A stretch of DNA of 64,000 bases from SIG588 sp045591985 (GCA_045591985.1 JAZNTV010000008.1:4718-68717); one strand, 5' to 3'; numbered from the stretch's first letter, positions 50,346 through 59,058 are shown. Notes: generated by a model not told the origin, from the letters alone. Translations and numbers: made by a program.

Positions 50346-50939
50346 ATGAATCAATTAGGTTTGCCCGCAACGGGCGATACGGTAGCCGTTATGCACACTT
50401 CGATGGGGGATATCTCCATCCGTCTGTTCCCCGAAAAAGCGCCTAAGACGGTGGAGAATTTCACCACCCATGCGAAAAACGGCTATTATAACGGCATTAC
50501 GTTCCACCGCGTCATCAAAGATTTTATGATTCAGGGCGGCGACCCCGACGGTACGGGTTGCGGCGGCGAAAGCATTTGGGGCGTGCCGTTTGAAGACGAG
50601 TTTGATCTCGAACTGCGCAACTATCGCGGTGCACTCTCGATGGCCAATGCCGGCCCCCGCACCAACGGCAGTCAGTTCTTCATCGTGCAGTGCGACAACG
50701 TGCCCGAAGGGTTGGTCGCGCAGATGCGCGAACTTGCCGAGCAGGGATTCCCCGCCGAAGTGACCGACAATTATGTGAAAGTCGGCGGCACGCCGCATCT
50801 GGACTTCCGCCACACCGTGTTCGGTCAGGTGTTTGAGGGGATGGACGTGGTGGATGCCATCGCCGCAGTGGAGACCGACCGTCGCGACAAGCCTCTTACC
50901 CCCGTTACCATTCTGTCTATCGACGTAAAAGAATGGTAA
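50346..50939 (+). CDS. Peptidyl-prolyl cis-trans isomerase, cyclophilin type
   Basis: A 197-residue cyclophilin: FTTHAKNGYYNGITFHRVIKDFMIQGGDPDG carries the catalytic Arg-Phe-Gln set in pieces (FHRVI, MIQGGDP), then MANAGPRTNGSQFFI and the C-terminal FGQVFEGMDVVDAI. No signal peptide, so cytoplasmic protein folding. It follows proS by 12 bases and overlaps the next gene by 7, forming an operon. Confidence 0.95.
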   Translation: MNQLGLPATGDTVAVMHTSMGDISIRLFPEKAPKTVENFTTHAKNGYYNGITFHRVIKDFMIQGGDPDGTGCGGESIWGVPFEDEFDLELRNYRGALSMANAGPRTNGSQFFIVQCDNVPEGLVAQMRELAEQGFPAEVTDNYVKVGGTPHLDFRHTVFGQVFEGMDVVDAIAAVETDRRDKPLTPVTILSIDVKEW

Positions 50940-51436
50940 ACTACGATACGCTTTACGCCATTTTAGAGAATCTCACGCCGCTCACCGCCGATTGCGGCGA
51001 GGTTTGCGCCGCCGCGTGCTGTAAAGGCGGCAACAACGAGGGAATGCTGTTGTTTCCCGACGAAGCAGAACATCTTCGTTGCGATGACCGCGTGGTGCGG
51101 GAAAACGGGCGGGAACTGTACGTGTGTGACGGCGGGTGTGACCGCGCAAAGCGCCCCCTCTCCTGCCGCTTGTTCCCCCTCTTTCCCGTTGTAACCGACG
51201 AAGGACGTATCCGAGCGGTATACGATCCGCGCGCCTACCGTGTGTGCCCGCTGGTGCAGTTAAACGGCAACGTGCGGCTCGACCGCCGCTTTGTGCGGGC
51301 GGTGCGCGCCGTTGGGCGGCAGATCGCCGCCGACCCCGCGGGATCGGCGTTTTTGAAGGAACAGACAGCGGAGATTCACGAGATCAACCGCTTTTTGCAA
51401 TTGGATAAAAAACGCTCCCCTATTTGCAGACGATGA
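50933..51436 (+). CDS. YkgJ-like cysteine-cluster protein
   Basis: A 167-residue protein with a cluster of Cys residues that probably bind metal or an Fe-S centre (CGEVCAAACCKGG, VCDGGCDRAKRPLSCRLFP, YRVCPLVQL). Such proteins are annotated as YkgJ or zinc/iron-chelating family of unknown function. The ATG at 50933 lies inside the end of the cyclophilin gene. Confidence 0.75.
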   Translation: MVNYDTLYAILENLTPLTADCGEVCAAACCKGGNNEGMLLFPDEAEHLRCDDRVVRENGRELYVCDGGCDRAKRPLSCRLFPLFPVVTDEGRIRAVYDPRAYRVCPLVQLNGNVRLDRRFVRAVRAVGRQIAADPAGSAFLKEQTAEIHEINRFLQLDKKRSPICRR

Positions 51437-51452
51437 GAAAGGACGGATCCTC

Positions 51453-52175
51453 ATGAAATTCGGTATTATCGGCGCTATGGACTCCGAAGTAGCGGCGCTC
51501 ATTGCTTCCATGGAAGAGCACGGACGCGACGTGGTTGCCGGTTGCACGTTCGTATACGGCACCATCGGCGATCAGGCGGTCGTGGTGGTCAAAAGCGGCA
51601 TCGGCAAGGTGTGCGCCGCGCTGTGCGCCCAAATTCTGATCGACCGCTACGCGGTGGAAGCCATCGTCAATACGGGCATCGCGGGCGGTTTGAATGCCGA
51701 ACTTTCGGTGGGTGATTTCGTGGTGGCGGATGCCGCGGTACAGCACGATTTCGATCTCACCGCCTTCGGACACGTAAACGGCTATATGCCCGCCATGGGC
51801 GGCGACGATCGCGTGCCGAGTTTTTGGCAGACCGACCCCTCGCTTGAAGCACGCTTCATCCACGCCGCGGAAACGGTAAAAGCCGAGCAAGGGCGCTCGT
51901 TCCGCTGTCTCGGCGGTGTGGTCGCTTCGGGCGACGTATTCGTCAGCGACGGTGCGTTAAAGCAGACCCTGATCGAACGCTTCAACGCCGCCGCCGCCGA
52001 AATGGAAGGTGCCGCCGTGGCGCAGGTCGCCGTGCTGAACGGTGTGCCCTGTGCCATCGTGCGGGCGATCTCCGACTTGGCAGACGGCAGTGCCGCCGAA
52101 AGTTTCGAAGATTTCGAGCAGGATGCCGCCGCACTGTCCTCGGCAATCTTGCTGACGATGTTACGGGAGATGTGA
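51453..52175 (+). CDS. mtnN: 5'-methylthioadenosine/S-adenosylhomocysteine nucleosidase
   Basis: A 240-residue purine nucleosidase that cleaves MTA, SAH and 5'-deoxyadenosine, the last being a by-product of the radical SAM enzymes common here. Catalytic residues are in AMDSEVAAL (Glu), EMEGAAVAQVA (Glu) and RAISDLADG (Asp); GIAGGLN lies in the ribose pocket. The ATG follows GAAAGGACGGATCCTC. Last gene of the proS operon. Confidence 0.95.
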   Translation: MKFGIIGAMDSEVAALIASMEEHGRDVVAGCTFVYGTIGDQAVVVVKSGIGKVCAALCAQILIDRYAVEAIVNTGIAGGLNAELSVGDFVVADAAVQHDFDLTAFGHVNGYMPAMGGDDRVPSFWQTDPSLEARFIHAAETVKAEQGRSFRCLGGVVASGDVFVSDGALKQTLIERFNAAAAEMEGAAVAQVAVLNGVPCAIVRAISDLADGSAAESFEDFEQDAAALSSAILLTMLREM

Positions 52176-52188
52176 AAATGTGAAAACG

Positions 52189-52221
52189 GAGAGGATGCAC
52201 CTTGAACGGTACATCCTCTCT
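52189..52221 (+). terminator. Terminator after mtnN
   Basis: Stem GAGAGGATGCACC/GGTACATCCTCTC with one mismatch, loop TTGAAC, then a T tract. Confidence 0.7.
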
Positions 52222-52272
52222 TTGCGTTTGTTGTGAGTATTTACTTGAACTAAAATGGTGCTGTGACTCTTG

Positions 52273-52320
52273 GCTCGCCCCTTTGGGGAGAGATGTCTAG
52301 CACAGCGAAACTGAGAGGGG
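52273..52320. repeat. Dispersed palindromic repeat, copy 2
   Basis: GCTCGCCCCTTTGGGGAGAG, a short variable middle with CTAGCACAGCGAA, then CTGAGAGGGG; same build as the unit at 30466-30533. The rest of 52222-52449 shows nothing I can support. Confidence 0.5.
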
Positions 52321-52449
52321 AAAATCAACTTTAAGTAACCTCATTTGCCGCAAGACAACATCATTTACACCGCAGGCGTAACATTGTTTTGTGTCCGCAA
52401 ACGATGTTCGTGTCCCCAAAAAAGAACCGGACGAAAACCGAGGATTTTC

Positions 52450-53289
52450 TTACATATCTTTTAATCTTGCCTCAATGTAATTGTTTTTAGGCAATCCAAC
52501 ATTATAAGCATCAAAATACAGTTCTTTTGCTTCTTTTACATTGTCACTATATATCAAAGCATTGATTGCTGAAGTAATACCAACAACACCTTGTTTTCTT
52601 TTATCAAAGGGTGTAGTAAAACTTTTCCACTCTCCTACCAAAAAATCATTAAAGATTTGAGGGTATGATAAATATTCAAAAAGAGTCCTGCTCAATTCAC
52701 AAAATTCTTTACCATCAACGGTTGAAACCCTTGAAATAAGCGAAAGATATATTGTTTTATAAAAACTATATTCCGAGGTTGTCTCTGTCTTTGAAAGGAA
52801 TTTCTCAAAGTTCAACTTTGCACAATTAAAATTATCTTGTGAGATTGTTAAATGGTTGTTTACGTAAAGTGCAGCCCTATGCACATTAAATTCTGCAAAA
52901 CAATTTTTACTGTCTCCGTTTTGTTCTACTGCTTTTCTATATAAACTCCACCAAAAGTCGCTATAACCATCTTTTTCTAAAGTTAGTCTTTGTGTGGCAT
53001 CACAAACAAGCCAATATAAATATTCATTGTCTTGATTTCTAATAAGCTCATAAAACTTTTTATGGTTATCAAATAAGGAATACCCGTCTTTAAGCAACGC
53101 ATAATTATCAGAAATATTCCAATAACAAAAACCTATATCTTGAAATTCTGTAACAATTTTATTTTCAATAACAGAATTTAAATACGAAATAAGAGACAAA
53201 TCTTTTTCTCTTTTTTCTTCGGGTGAAATCGCAAAACGCTGTCCTGTAACTTTCAGTTCTAAAAAGGCTTTTTTTATTTTATCTTTCAT
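52450..53289 (-). CDS. Hypothetical AT-rich protein
   Basis: A 279-residue, mostly helical, charged protein without signal peptide or membrane segment. Repeated helical stretches (WNISDNYALLKDGYSLFDNH, EYLYWLVCDATQRLTLEKDG) recall tetratricopeptide-like or helical-repeat folds, but no family is recognised. Codon use is strongly AT-rich compared with neighbours, and it stands alone between repeat DNA and tRNA-Val, which points to recent acquisition. Confidence 0.65.
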   Translation of the reverse strand: MKDKIKKAFLELKVTGQRFAISPEEKREKDLSLISYLNSVIENKIVTEFQDIGFCYWNISDNYALLKDGYSLFDNHKKFYELIRNQDNEYLYWLVCDATQRLTLEKDGYSDFWWSLYRKAVEQNGDSKNCFAEFNVHRAALYVNNHLTISQDNFNCAKLNFEKFLSKTETTSEYSFYKTIYLSLISRVSTVDGKEFCELSRTLFEYLSYPQIFNDFLVGEWKSFTTPFDKRKQGVVGITSAINALIYSDNVKEAKELYFDAYNVGLPKNNYIEARLKDM

Positions 53290-53334
53290 CCTATCACCTC
53301 TTGTATAAACTATAGCAGAAAGTCGTTTCTAAAT

Positions 53335-53520
53335 CAACACGAAGTGTTGCATGTAATCATTTTCGCAAGAAAATGTATGTAATCACGGCAACGCCGTGAA
53401 TGTAATCCGCCGTAGGTGGTATGTAATCAATCCGAAGGAAATACACCTGCGGTGATGCCATACACGCTACGCGTGATTACATACACCTGACGGCGATTAC
53501 ATACCAATGCTGCGGATTGG
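53335..53520. repeat. Array of small hairpins separated by ATGTAATC / GATTACAT
   Basis: From the left: hairpin CAACAC-GAA-GTGTTG, then ATGTAATC four times, each followed by a small hairpin (ATTTTC-GCAA-GAAAAT; ACGGC-AAC-GCCGT; CCGCC-GTAG-GTGG; TCC-GAA-GGA). Right of the centre the spacer appears inverted (GATTACAT twice) with hairpins such as ACGC-TAC-GCGT and CCAAT-GCTGCGG-ATTGG. The whole is a large palindrome of small palindromes. It lies directly behind the tRNA-Val composite element; 53290-53334 shows nothing else. Confidence 0.7.
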
Positions 53521-53521
53521 A

Positions 53522-53714
53522 TAAAAATAAAGGACTACCAAAGTGGTGCTTTATTTTTTGGTGGACGTTAACGGACTTTCTTCTCGCGAACGCAACAGTC
53601 CCCCGGACTGTTGCTCCCAAGGCTTCGGTGCTACGCACCTCACCCTTGGAGCTCGTTTCAAGTCCGTTTTTATGTACCAAACAAAAGCAACACGCTATGC
53701 GTGGTGTTTTTGTT
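53522..53714 (-). repeat. Fold-back element downstream of tRNA-Val
   Basis: Reading from the tRNA (minus strand): a 20-bp imperfect inverted repeat (53676-53718) that includes the tRNA ACCA end and acts as a terminator; an inverted copy of the T-arm (AACGGACTTGAAAC for the gene's TTACGGGCTTGAACC); hairpins GCTCCAAGG/CCTTGGGAGC around GGTGC-GTA-GCACC, and CAACAGTCC-GGG-GGACTGTTG; a direct copy of the tRNA 3' end (53557-53578, 20 of 22 identical to 53713-53734); and a second terminator-like hairpin (53522-53558). Confidence 0.7.
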
Positions 53715-53790
53715 TGGTGGACGTTTACGGGCTTGAACCGCTGACCCTTCGCACGTCAAGCGAATGCTCTACCAGCTGAGCTAAACGTCC
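53715..53790 (-). tRNA. tRNA-Val(GAC)
   Basis: Acceptor GGACGTT/AACGTCC with discriminator A and encoded CCA (53715-53717); D-arm GCTCAGCTGGTAGAGC; anticodon stem TTCGC/GCGAA with loop TTGACGT, anticodon GAC; T-loop TTCAAGC. One weak pair closes the T-stem. Confidence 0.93.
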
Positions 53791-53824
53791 ATATTGTTGC
53801 CGCATATTCATCGGCGCGAGTGTT

Positions 53825-53853
53825 ATTATATAAAAAGTTTCAGAATTTGTCAA
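53825..53853 (-). promoter_or_regulatory. tRNA-Val promoter
   Basis: On the minus strand TTGACA, 17 bases, TATAAT, 34 bases upstream of the tRNA. Confidence 0.8.
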
Positions 53854-53860
53854 GTAGTAA

Positions 53861-53889
53861 TTGAAAAATTTTTTAAAATATGTTATGAT
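53861..53889 (+). promoter_or_regulatory. asnS promoter
   Basis: TTGAAA, 17 bases, TATGAT, 46 bases before the asnS ATG and back to back with the tRNA-Val promoter. Confidence 0.7.
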
Positions 53890-53935
53890 ATAGTCTATCA
53901 TTGTAAAATCATTGCATTTGGAAGGGGTTCTTCTT

Positions 53936-55330
53936 ATGAAACGTACGGAAATCGCTGCCGTTTTTGCCGACGGCGAGCGTTTGAAAGGGCAGTCGGTATC
54001 GGTCTGCGGTTGGGCACGCACCTTGCGTGTCAGCGGCGCGATCGGTTTTATCGAACTGAACGACGGCAGTTGCCAGCGCAACCTGCAGATCGTATTCGAA
54101 TCGACCACACTCGAAAATTTTGACGTGATCGCGAAGCAAAACGTCGGCGTGGCACTTTGCGTCACGGGCACGGTGGTGGAATCTCCCAACCCGAAGCAGC
54201 CGATCGAGGTGCAGGCGACCGCTATCGAAGTCGAGGGTGCGTCTACCCCCGACTATCCGTTGCAGAAAAAGCGCCACTCGCTGGAATACCTGCGCACCAT
54301 CGCCCACCTGCGTCCGCGCACCAATATGTTCGGTGCGGTATATCGTGTGCGTTCGGCCGCGGCGTTTGCCATTCACGAGTTTTTCCAGGGGCGCGGCTTT
54401 GTGTATGCACACACCCCCCTCATCACCAGCAGTGACTGCGAAGGTGCGGGCGAAATGTTCCAGGTGACTTCGCTCGACCTCGATAACCTGCCGCGTACCG
54501 AAGACGGTGCGGTGGATTACTCGGAAGATTTCTTCGGCAAGCACACCGCGCTGACCGTGTCGGGTCAGCTGTCGGCGGAATGTATGGCGCAAGCCTTCGG
54601 CAAGGTGTACACCTTCGGCCCCACCTTCCGCGCCGAGCGTTCCTTCACCGCGCGTCATGCGGCGGAATTCTGGATGATCGAGCCGGAGATCGCCTTTGCC
54701 GATCTGAACGACGATATGGAACTGGCCGCCGATATGGTGCAGTTCGTGGTGAAGAAACTGCTGGAACGTTGCCCCGATGAACTGGCGTTCTTCAACAACT
54801 TCGTGGATAAAGGCTTGCTTGAGCGTTTGAACGACATTGCAAACGCCACCTTCGCCCGTGTGACTTACACCGAAGCAGTGGCCATTTTGGAACAACACAA
54901 AGATCAATTTGAATATCCCGTGTTCTGGGGTTGCGATCTGCAGACCGAACACGAGCGTTTTCTCACCGAACAGATCTATCACGGCCCCGTGTTCGTGACC
55001 GATTATCCGAAGGAGATCAAAGCGTTCTATATGCGTCTCAACGATGACGGCAAGACGGTGGCGGCGATGGATATGTTGGTGCCCGGTGTGGGCGAACTCA
55101 TCGGCGGCAGCCAGCGTGAAGAGCGTTTGGATATCCTCACCGAACGTATTAAGGAACTCGGTATGAACGAGGAAGACTACTGGTGGTACCTCGATTTGCG
55201 CCGTTACGGCGGCACCCATCACGCGGGCTTCGGTCTCGGGTTTGAGCGTCTCGTGATGTACGTGACGGGTATGGCGAACATCCGCGACGTGTTGCTCTTC
55301 CCGCGTACCACCGGATCGGCGGATTTCTGA
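53936..55330 (+). CDS. asnS: Asparaginyl-tRNA synthetase
   Basis: A 464-residue class IIb synthetase. An OB-fold anticodon domain (about 1-110; VCGWARTLRVSGAIGFIELN) is followed by the catalytic core with motif 2 FRAERSFTARHAAEFWMIEPE in two halves and motif 3 GLGFERLVMYVTG. It charges tRNA-Asn. The ATG at 53936 follows GGAAGGGGTTCTTCTT; a longer frame upstream lacks a site. The open frame on the opposite strand is only a shadow. Confidence 0.95.
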   Translation: MKRTEIAAVFADGERLKGQSVSVCGWARTLRVSGAIGFIELNDGSCQRNLQIVFESTTLENFDVIAKQNVGVALCVTGTVVESPNPKQPIEVQATAIEVEGASTPDYPLQKKRHSLEYLRTIAHLRPRTNMFGAVYRVRSAAAFAIHEFFQGRGFVYAHTPLITSSDCEGAGEMFQVTSLDLDNLPRTEDGAVDYSEDFFGKHTALTVSGQLSAECMAQAFGKVYTFGPTFRAERSFTARHAAEFWMIEPEIAFADLNDDMELAADMVQFVVKKLLERCPDELAFFNNFVDKGLLERLNDIANATFARVTYTEAVAILEQHKDQFEYPVFWGCDLQTEHERFLTEQIYHGPVFVTDYPKEIKAFYMRLNDDGKTVAAMDMLVPGVGELIGGSQREERLDILTERIKELGMNEEDYWWYLDLRRYGGTHHAGFGLGFERLVMYVTGMANIRDVLLFPRTTGSADF

Positions 55331-55331
55331 T

Positions 55332-55580
55332 ATGGATGAATTGTTGTATTTGACCGACGAAAACGGCAACGAAACCGCGTTTGAAGTGCTGGACGTGGTG
55401 GAATGGGGCGGCGACGAATATGCCGTGCTCTTCCCCGCCGACGGCGGCGACGGGGCTGTGTTGTTACAGATCCTTCCCGCTGAAGCGGGCGAAGAGGAAA
55501 CGTTCGTCGGTGTCGACGAAGAAACGATGCACGCGGTATACCAAAAGTTCCTGGAATTGCACAAAGACGAATTATCCTAA
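55332..55580 (+). CDS. DUF1292 family protein
   Basis: An 82-residue acidic protein of the DUF1292 family common in Firmicutes (YLTDENGNETAFEVLDVVEW, YAVLFPADGG, VDEETMHAVYQKF). Function unknown. It begins one base after the asnS stop, so it is translated from the same message. Confidence 0.85.
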   Translation: MDELLYLTDENGNETAFEVLDVVEWGGDEYAVLFPADGGDGAVLLQILPAEAGEEETFVGVDEETMHAVYQKFLELHKDELS

Positions 55581-55589
55581 CCGAAAGAA

Positions 55590-55609
55590 GGGGTTGCGTT
55601 GGCAACCCC
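55590..55609. terminator. Terminator after DUF1292 gene
   Basis: Stem GGGGTTGC/GCAACCCC with loop GTTG and a CTTTT tract, between convergent genes. Confidence 0.65.
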
Positions 55610-55614
55610 GTCTT

Positions 55615-57153
55615 TTATATCGTAATATCCCGTTTTGAAAGACAACCGCACCCGTACAAAAGCAAGGTGAACACCCCGCATATGAGCAAGATCCCCACCG
55701 CGACCGCCACAACGGGCGGACACACGGCAAGCAGGTAATTTCGTTGCAGGGTGTGGCTTCCCAACATGGCCACCGTCACCGCCAGACTCGGTGCTATCAC
55801 CCACTGTCGCCAGCGGAATCTCATTCCCGTGACGGTCATCAGTCGACTGACATTCAACACCGCAACCAACACATTGCTCACCGTCATAACAAAGAGGAAC
55901 CCCGCCATCCCCGCACGCGGCACGACCGTCACCACCAGCGCCAGGCGCAGTGCCGAATCCACCACGCTGTATTTCAGCGTGCTGACCTGCTGATTTAACC
56001 CTTTTAAGATGCCGTCCACCATACTCTCCACGTACATTGCGGGCACCAACGGGGCAAGCGCCCGCAGGATACAGCCAACCTCGTCGCTGTGATAAAACAA
56101 CCGCCCGAGCGGTACGGCATAGAGATAAAACACACCGCCCGTGAGGATCGCGCCCGTGAGCGTGAGGTGCAACGTGTGGGCGACCGCCCGCTGCACCTTT
56201 TCTTGGCGGTCGAGCGACGCCGCTTCGGATATTTCGGGAATGAGCAAGGTAGCAAGCGACGACAAGAACGAGGACGGGAAGAATAAGAGCGGCATCGCCA
56301 TCCCTTTCAGGCAACCGAACTGCGCCAGTGCCACCGCCCGCGACCCCGTGTATCGTGCAAGGCGGGACGGCACCAACAAATTCTCCACCGTGTGTAGCGT
56401 CGTGTTGAGATAGCGGGTGGCGGTGATCGGCAAGGCAATACCCATCAGGGTGGGCATAACGGCAGAGCGCGTCCCCTCATCCCCCGCAGGCAGACGACGG
56501 CGGTCACGCCGAAAGGACAGCGCAAGGTGCAGGCAAGACGTACTTTCCGCCACCACGTCTCCCACCATCACCACGGCACACGCCGACGCCACCGACACGG
56601 CGTATCCGCGTTCCAATAACAATGCGATCACGGCGATGCGCACCGCTTGCTCCAGCAGTTGTGCGTGGGCGGTAACGTTCACCCGCCGCCGTGCCATGAA
56701 ATACCCTTTCAGGCAAGAGGAAACACCCATAAACGGCAGACTGATCGTAAGGATACGCAACGCCGCCACCGCCCGCATATCCCCGATGCAAAAGCGGCTG
56801 ATGGGATCGGCGGCAAGCGACACGAGCAGCGCGGACATCACCCCCACGCCGATGCTCACGAGTACGGCGGCTCGCAGTGCCGCCAATGCCGTGCGGCGGT
56901 TGCCGTGACACAGCGCGTCGGTCACCATACGTGTCACGGCGGTGCAGATACCCGCCGCCGCAAACGCCGATGCCAACACGTAGACCGATACGATCAGTTG
57001 ATACAACCCCATTCCCTCCGCACCGATGCGGCCCGCAAGATAGATACGGAAAAAAATTCCGACGGTACGCAGTAACAGCGAGGTCACGGTGAGTACGGCG
57101 GCGTTCTGCAAAAAGGCGGAACGCCGTACCGTTTTAACGAGCAACATACGCAT
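55615..57153 (-). CDS. SpoVB/MurJ-like oligosaccharide flippase
   Basis: A 512-residue integral membrane protein with about 14 hydrophobic helices of the MATE/polysaccharide flippase fold (LLLRTVGIFFRIYLAGRIGA, FLPSSFLSSLATLLIPEIS, KGLNQQVSTLKYSVVDSALR). Relatives in spore formers (SpoVB, YtgP) move lipid-linked wall or cortex precursors. The start at 57153 overlaps the preceding gene by 20 bases; 57147 is an alternative. Confidence 0.88.
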   Translation of the reverse strand: MRMLLVKTVRRSAFLQNAAVLTVTSLLLRTVGIFFRIYLAGRIGAEGMGLYQLIVSVYVLASAFAAAGICTAVTRMVTDALCHGNRRTALAALRAAVLVSIGVGVMSALLVSLAADPISRFCIGDMRAVAALRILTISLPFMGVSSCLKGYFMARRRVNVTAHAQLLEQAVRIAVIALLLERGYAVSVASACAVVMVGDVVAESTSCLHLALSFRRDRRRLPAGDEGTRSAVMPTLMGIALPITATRYLNTTLHTVENLLVPSRLARYTGSRAVALAQFGCLKGMAMPLLFFPSSFLSSLATLLIPEISEAASLDRQEKVQRAVAHTLHLTLTGAILTGGVFYLYAVPLGRLFYHSDEVGCILRALAPLVPAMYVESMVDGILKGLNQQVSTLKYSVVDSALRLALVVTVVPRAGMAGFLFVMTVSNVLVAVLNVSRLMTVTGMRFRWRQWVIAPSLAVTVAMLGSHTLQRNYLLAVCPPVVAVAVGILLICGVFTLLLYGCGCLSKRDITI

Positions 57154-57652
57154 TATAGGTGTACGCCAGACGATCCCACGTGCGACGGTCAAGCCGCCCG
57201 TGCGGCTCGAACCCAAATATTTGTTGCATCTGTCGCACCGCTCGCTCGGTCGCTTCGTCAAACTGCCCGTTCGGCGTTACGTGGTGTAGATTTTCATAAT
57301 ACAGCGCCACCGTATCGAGCATTACCTGAAGCAAGATCACAGACGCGCCGCTGTCTCCGATCTGTAAAAAGGGCTCCCCCGCCTTGAACGGATAGATCCC
57401 GCGCGGGGGCGTGACGGGATAACGCAGACGCCGATATTCCCTATACAAAAGTTCCCACGTCTCTCCGTCCACTTCTCCCGTAACCGGCAATCCGAACAGT
57501 GTTTGAAACGCTTCAACCGCCTCTTCGGTTTCGGGTCCGTACACACCGTCCACCGCCAGAAGCGGAATACGCGGATACGTACCCGCAAGCAACCGCAGAT
57601 ATTCCTGTATCTCCCGTACATCGGCGGGACGATTCTTCTCGTTTTGTGTCAT
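57134..57652 (-). CDS. Protein with two peptidoglycan-binding repeats
   Basis: A 172-residue protein with two PG_binding_1 modules (about 10-75 and 95-165; VDGVYGPETEEAVEAFQTLF, NGQFDEATERAVRQMQQIFG). No signal peptide is seen. It overlaps the start of the flippase gene and begins 4 bases inside the end of the SpoIID-type gene, so the three or four genes form an operon. A spore-wall role is inferred. Confidence 0.85.
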   Translation of the reverse strand: MTQNEKNRPADVREIQEYLRLLAGTYPRIPLLAVDGVYGPETEEAVEAFQTLFGLPVTGEVDGETWELLYREYRRLRYPVTPPRGIYPFKAGEPFLQIGDSGASVILLQVMLDTVALYYENLHHVTPNGQFDEATERAVRQMQQIFGFEPHGRLDRRTWDRLAYTYNAYVAR

Positions 57653-59058
57653 AAAACCTCCTCTTCCTCACGCGCGGTCAAGGTGTATCCCGGCTCCTGC
57701 CCGACGCGACGCTCGGCACCTTCGGTAATGTCGGTATAGGTCGTAACGATCTGCAAAAAGGTCAGCGCATCCACCACGCCGTCCGCCTCCAGACCGAACT
57801 GTCGTTGACACGCCAGCACCGCCTCTTCGGTACGCGGGCCGAACACACCGTCTGCACGCGGGGCCGGTATGGCAGGATACACCGCCGCGATCACCTCCAA
57901 ATACTCTTGCAAGCGACGCACCTCATCGCCGCTGTCGCCCGGCCTCAACAAGAACGTACCGAGTAAACGCTCGCCGCCCGAAAGTGAGATCGTACCGGCG
58001 ATGCCGCGATAGGCACGGTAGAGTGCGGTCCACGTAGCAAGTCCCACAACCCCGTCTTCGGGTAAACCTGCCACCCGCTGAAACGCACGCACCGTATTTT
58101 CGGTCGCGACATCATACTGCCCGTTAATAACCAGTTGCGGTACATCGTTATAAAACTCCGCTACCACAGCGAGATAATACTGTAATATCCGCACGTCATC
58201 ACCGCTGTCGCCGAGCGTCAGTATCTGCGGTCGTTGTTGCGGAAGTTCCGACAGCGTGATCCCTTCGGAATTGAGCTCAGCCAGCCGTTTCACAGCCGCA
58301 TAAATATAGGAAAGACTGTTCCACGTGGCGTTGCCGATGATACCGTCTTCGGTTAGGTTGAAGATATTCTGATACGCACGTACCGCCCGTTCGGTCGCCA
58401 TGTCAAACAAGCCGTCGGTCACGGGAATTTTGGGGATCGCAGGATAGTTTTGCGAAATGCGGTTCAGTTGAATCTGTTTTCGTTGCACATCCGCCCCCGT
58501 ACTGCCAAGCGCCAGCGGCACGCCCGGATAACTTGGCGAACCGGCTCGTACAGGCGCATCCTGCACGATTTCAATGTTGTTGCCGTAATAACGGGTGAGG
58601 ATATCAAACGGCCCGAGTCCCTGCTCTGCCAACGGCACGGTTCCCCATTGGCTCAGCCCCTCACAAGTGACCGTCGTACCATTGCAGTATTGCGCAAAAA
58701 ACGGTTGGACGGTTCCCTGTTCGCGTATGTAACTGCCAAGAATATCGTCCACGATCTCGCTGATATTATCGTATATCACACGATTGTTGACAAACGCTTG
58801 ATCAAACGCCGTGGAATTGGTAATATCGAAATCATACCCGCGACTGCGATACCATTCGGTGTAAAAGCGGTTGAGAGCAAACGAGATCTGTGCATAAATA
58901 TTGGCACGCAGGGCACTTTCGGGCCAAGTGGGATATATTTCACTGGATGCCACGTTTTTAATATAATCCGGGAAGGAAACCGTAACGTTTTCGGCAGGGG
59001 TATCGGGTGGCCCCAAATGTACCGTGAAAGTCTCGGGAATATACGGAATACCGGTCAT
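57649..59058 (-). CDS. SpoIID-like domain protein with three peptidoglycan-binding repeats
   Basis: A 469-residue protein. The first ~190 residues resemble the SpoIID/LytB module (WPESALRANIYAQISFALNR, SQWGTVPLAEQGLGPFDILT, RYYG). Three PG_binding_1 repeats follow (about 200-270, 285-355, 375-440), each with the D-G-x-F/Y-D-x-x-T-E-x-A-V-x-x-x-Q pattern. SpoIID cleaves denuded glycan in engulfment; here catalytic residues are not confirmed. No signal peptide. Overlaps both neighbours by 4 bases. Confidence 0.82.
   Translation of the reverse strand: MTGIPYIPETFTVHLGPPDTPAENVTVSFPDYIKNVASSEIYPTWPESALRANIYAQISFALNRFYTEWYRSRGYDFDITNSTAFDQAFVNNRVIYDNISEIVDDILGSYIREQGTVQPFFAQYCNGTTVTCEGLSQWGTVPLAEQGLGPFDILTRYYGNNIEIVQDAPVRAGSPSYPGVPLALGSTGADVQRKQIQLNRISQNYPAIPKIPVTDGLFDMATERAVRAYQNIFNLTEDGIIGNATWNSLSYIYAAVKRLAELNSEGITLSELPQQRPQILTLGDSGDDVRILQYYLAVVAEFYNDVPQLVINGQYDVATENTVRAFQRVAGLPEDGVVGLATWTALYRAYRGIAGTISLSGGERLLGTFLLRPGDSGDEVRRLQEYLEVIAAVYPAIPAPRADGVFGPRTEEAVLACQRQFGLEADGVVDALTFLQIVTTYTDITEGAERRVGQEPGYTLTAREEEEVL

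Noticed and set aside
53335..53520. CRISPR array
   Set aside because: The constant word is 8 bases, the units are themselves hairpins of unequal length, the word is inverted in the right half, and no cas gene is near.
53522..53790. Ordinary attL/attR pair of an integrated element at tRNA-Val
   Set aside because: The copies are only about 155 bases apart, enclose no gene, and an inverted copy also exists; the same is seen at tRNA-Ser, so a simple att pair does not explain it.
53909..55564. Long open frame antisense to asnS and DUF1292
   Set aside because: It mirrors the codon structure of asnS, is His/Arg-rich without motifs, and lacks a ribosome site.
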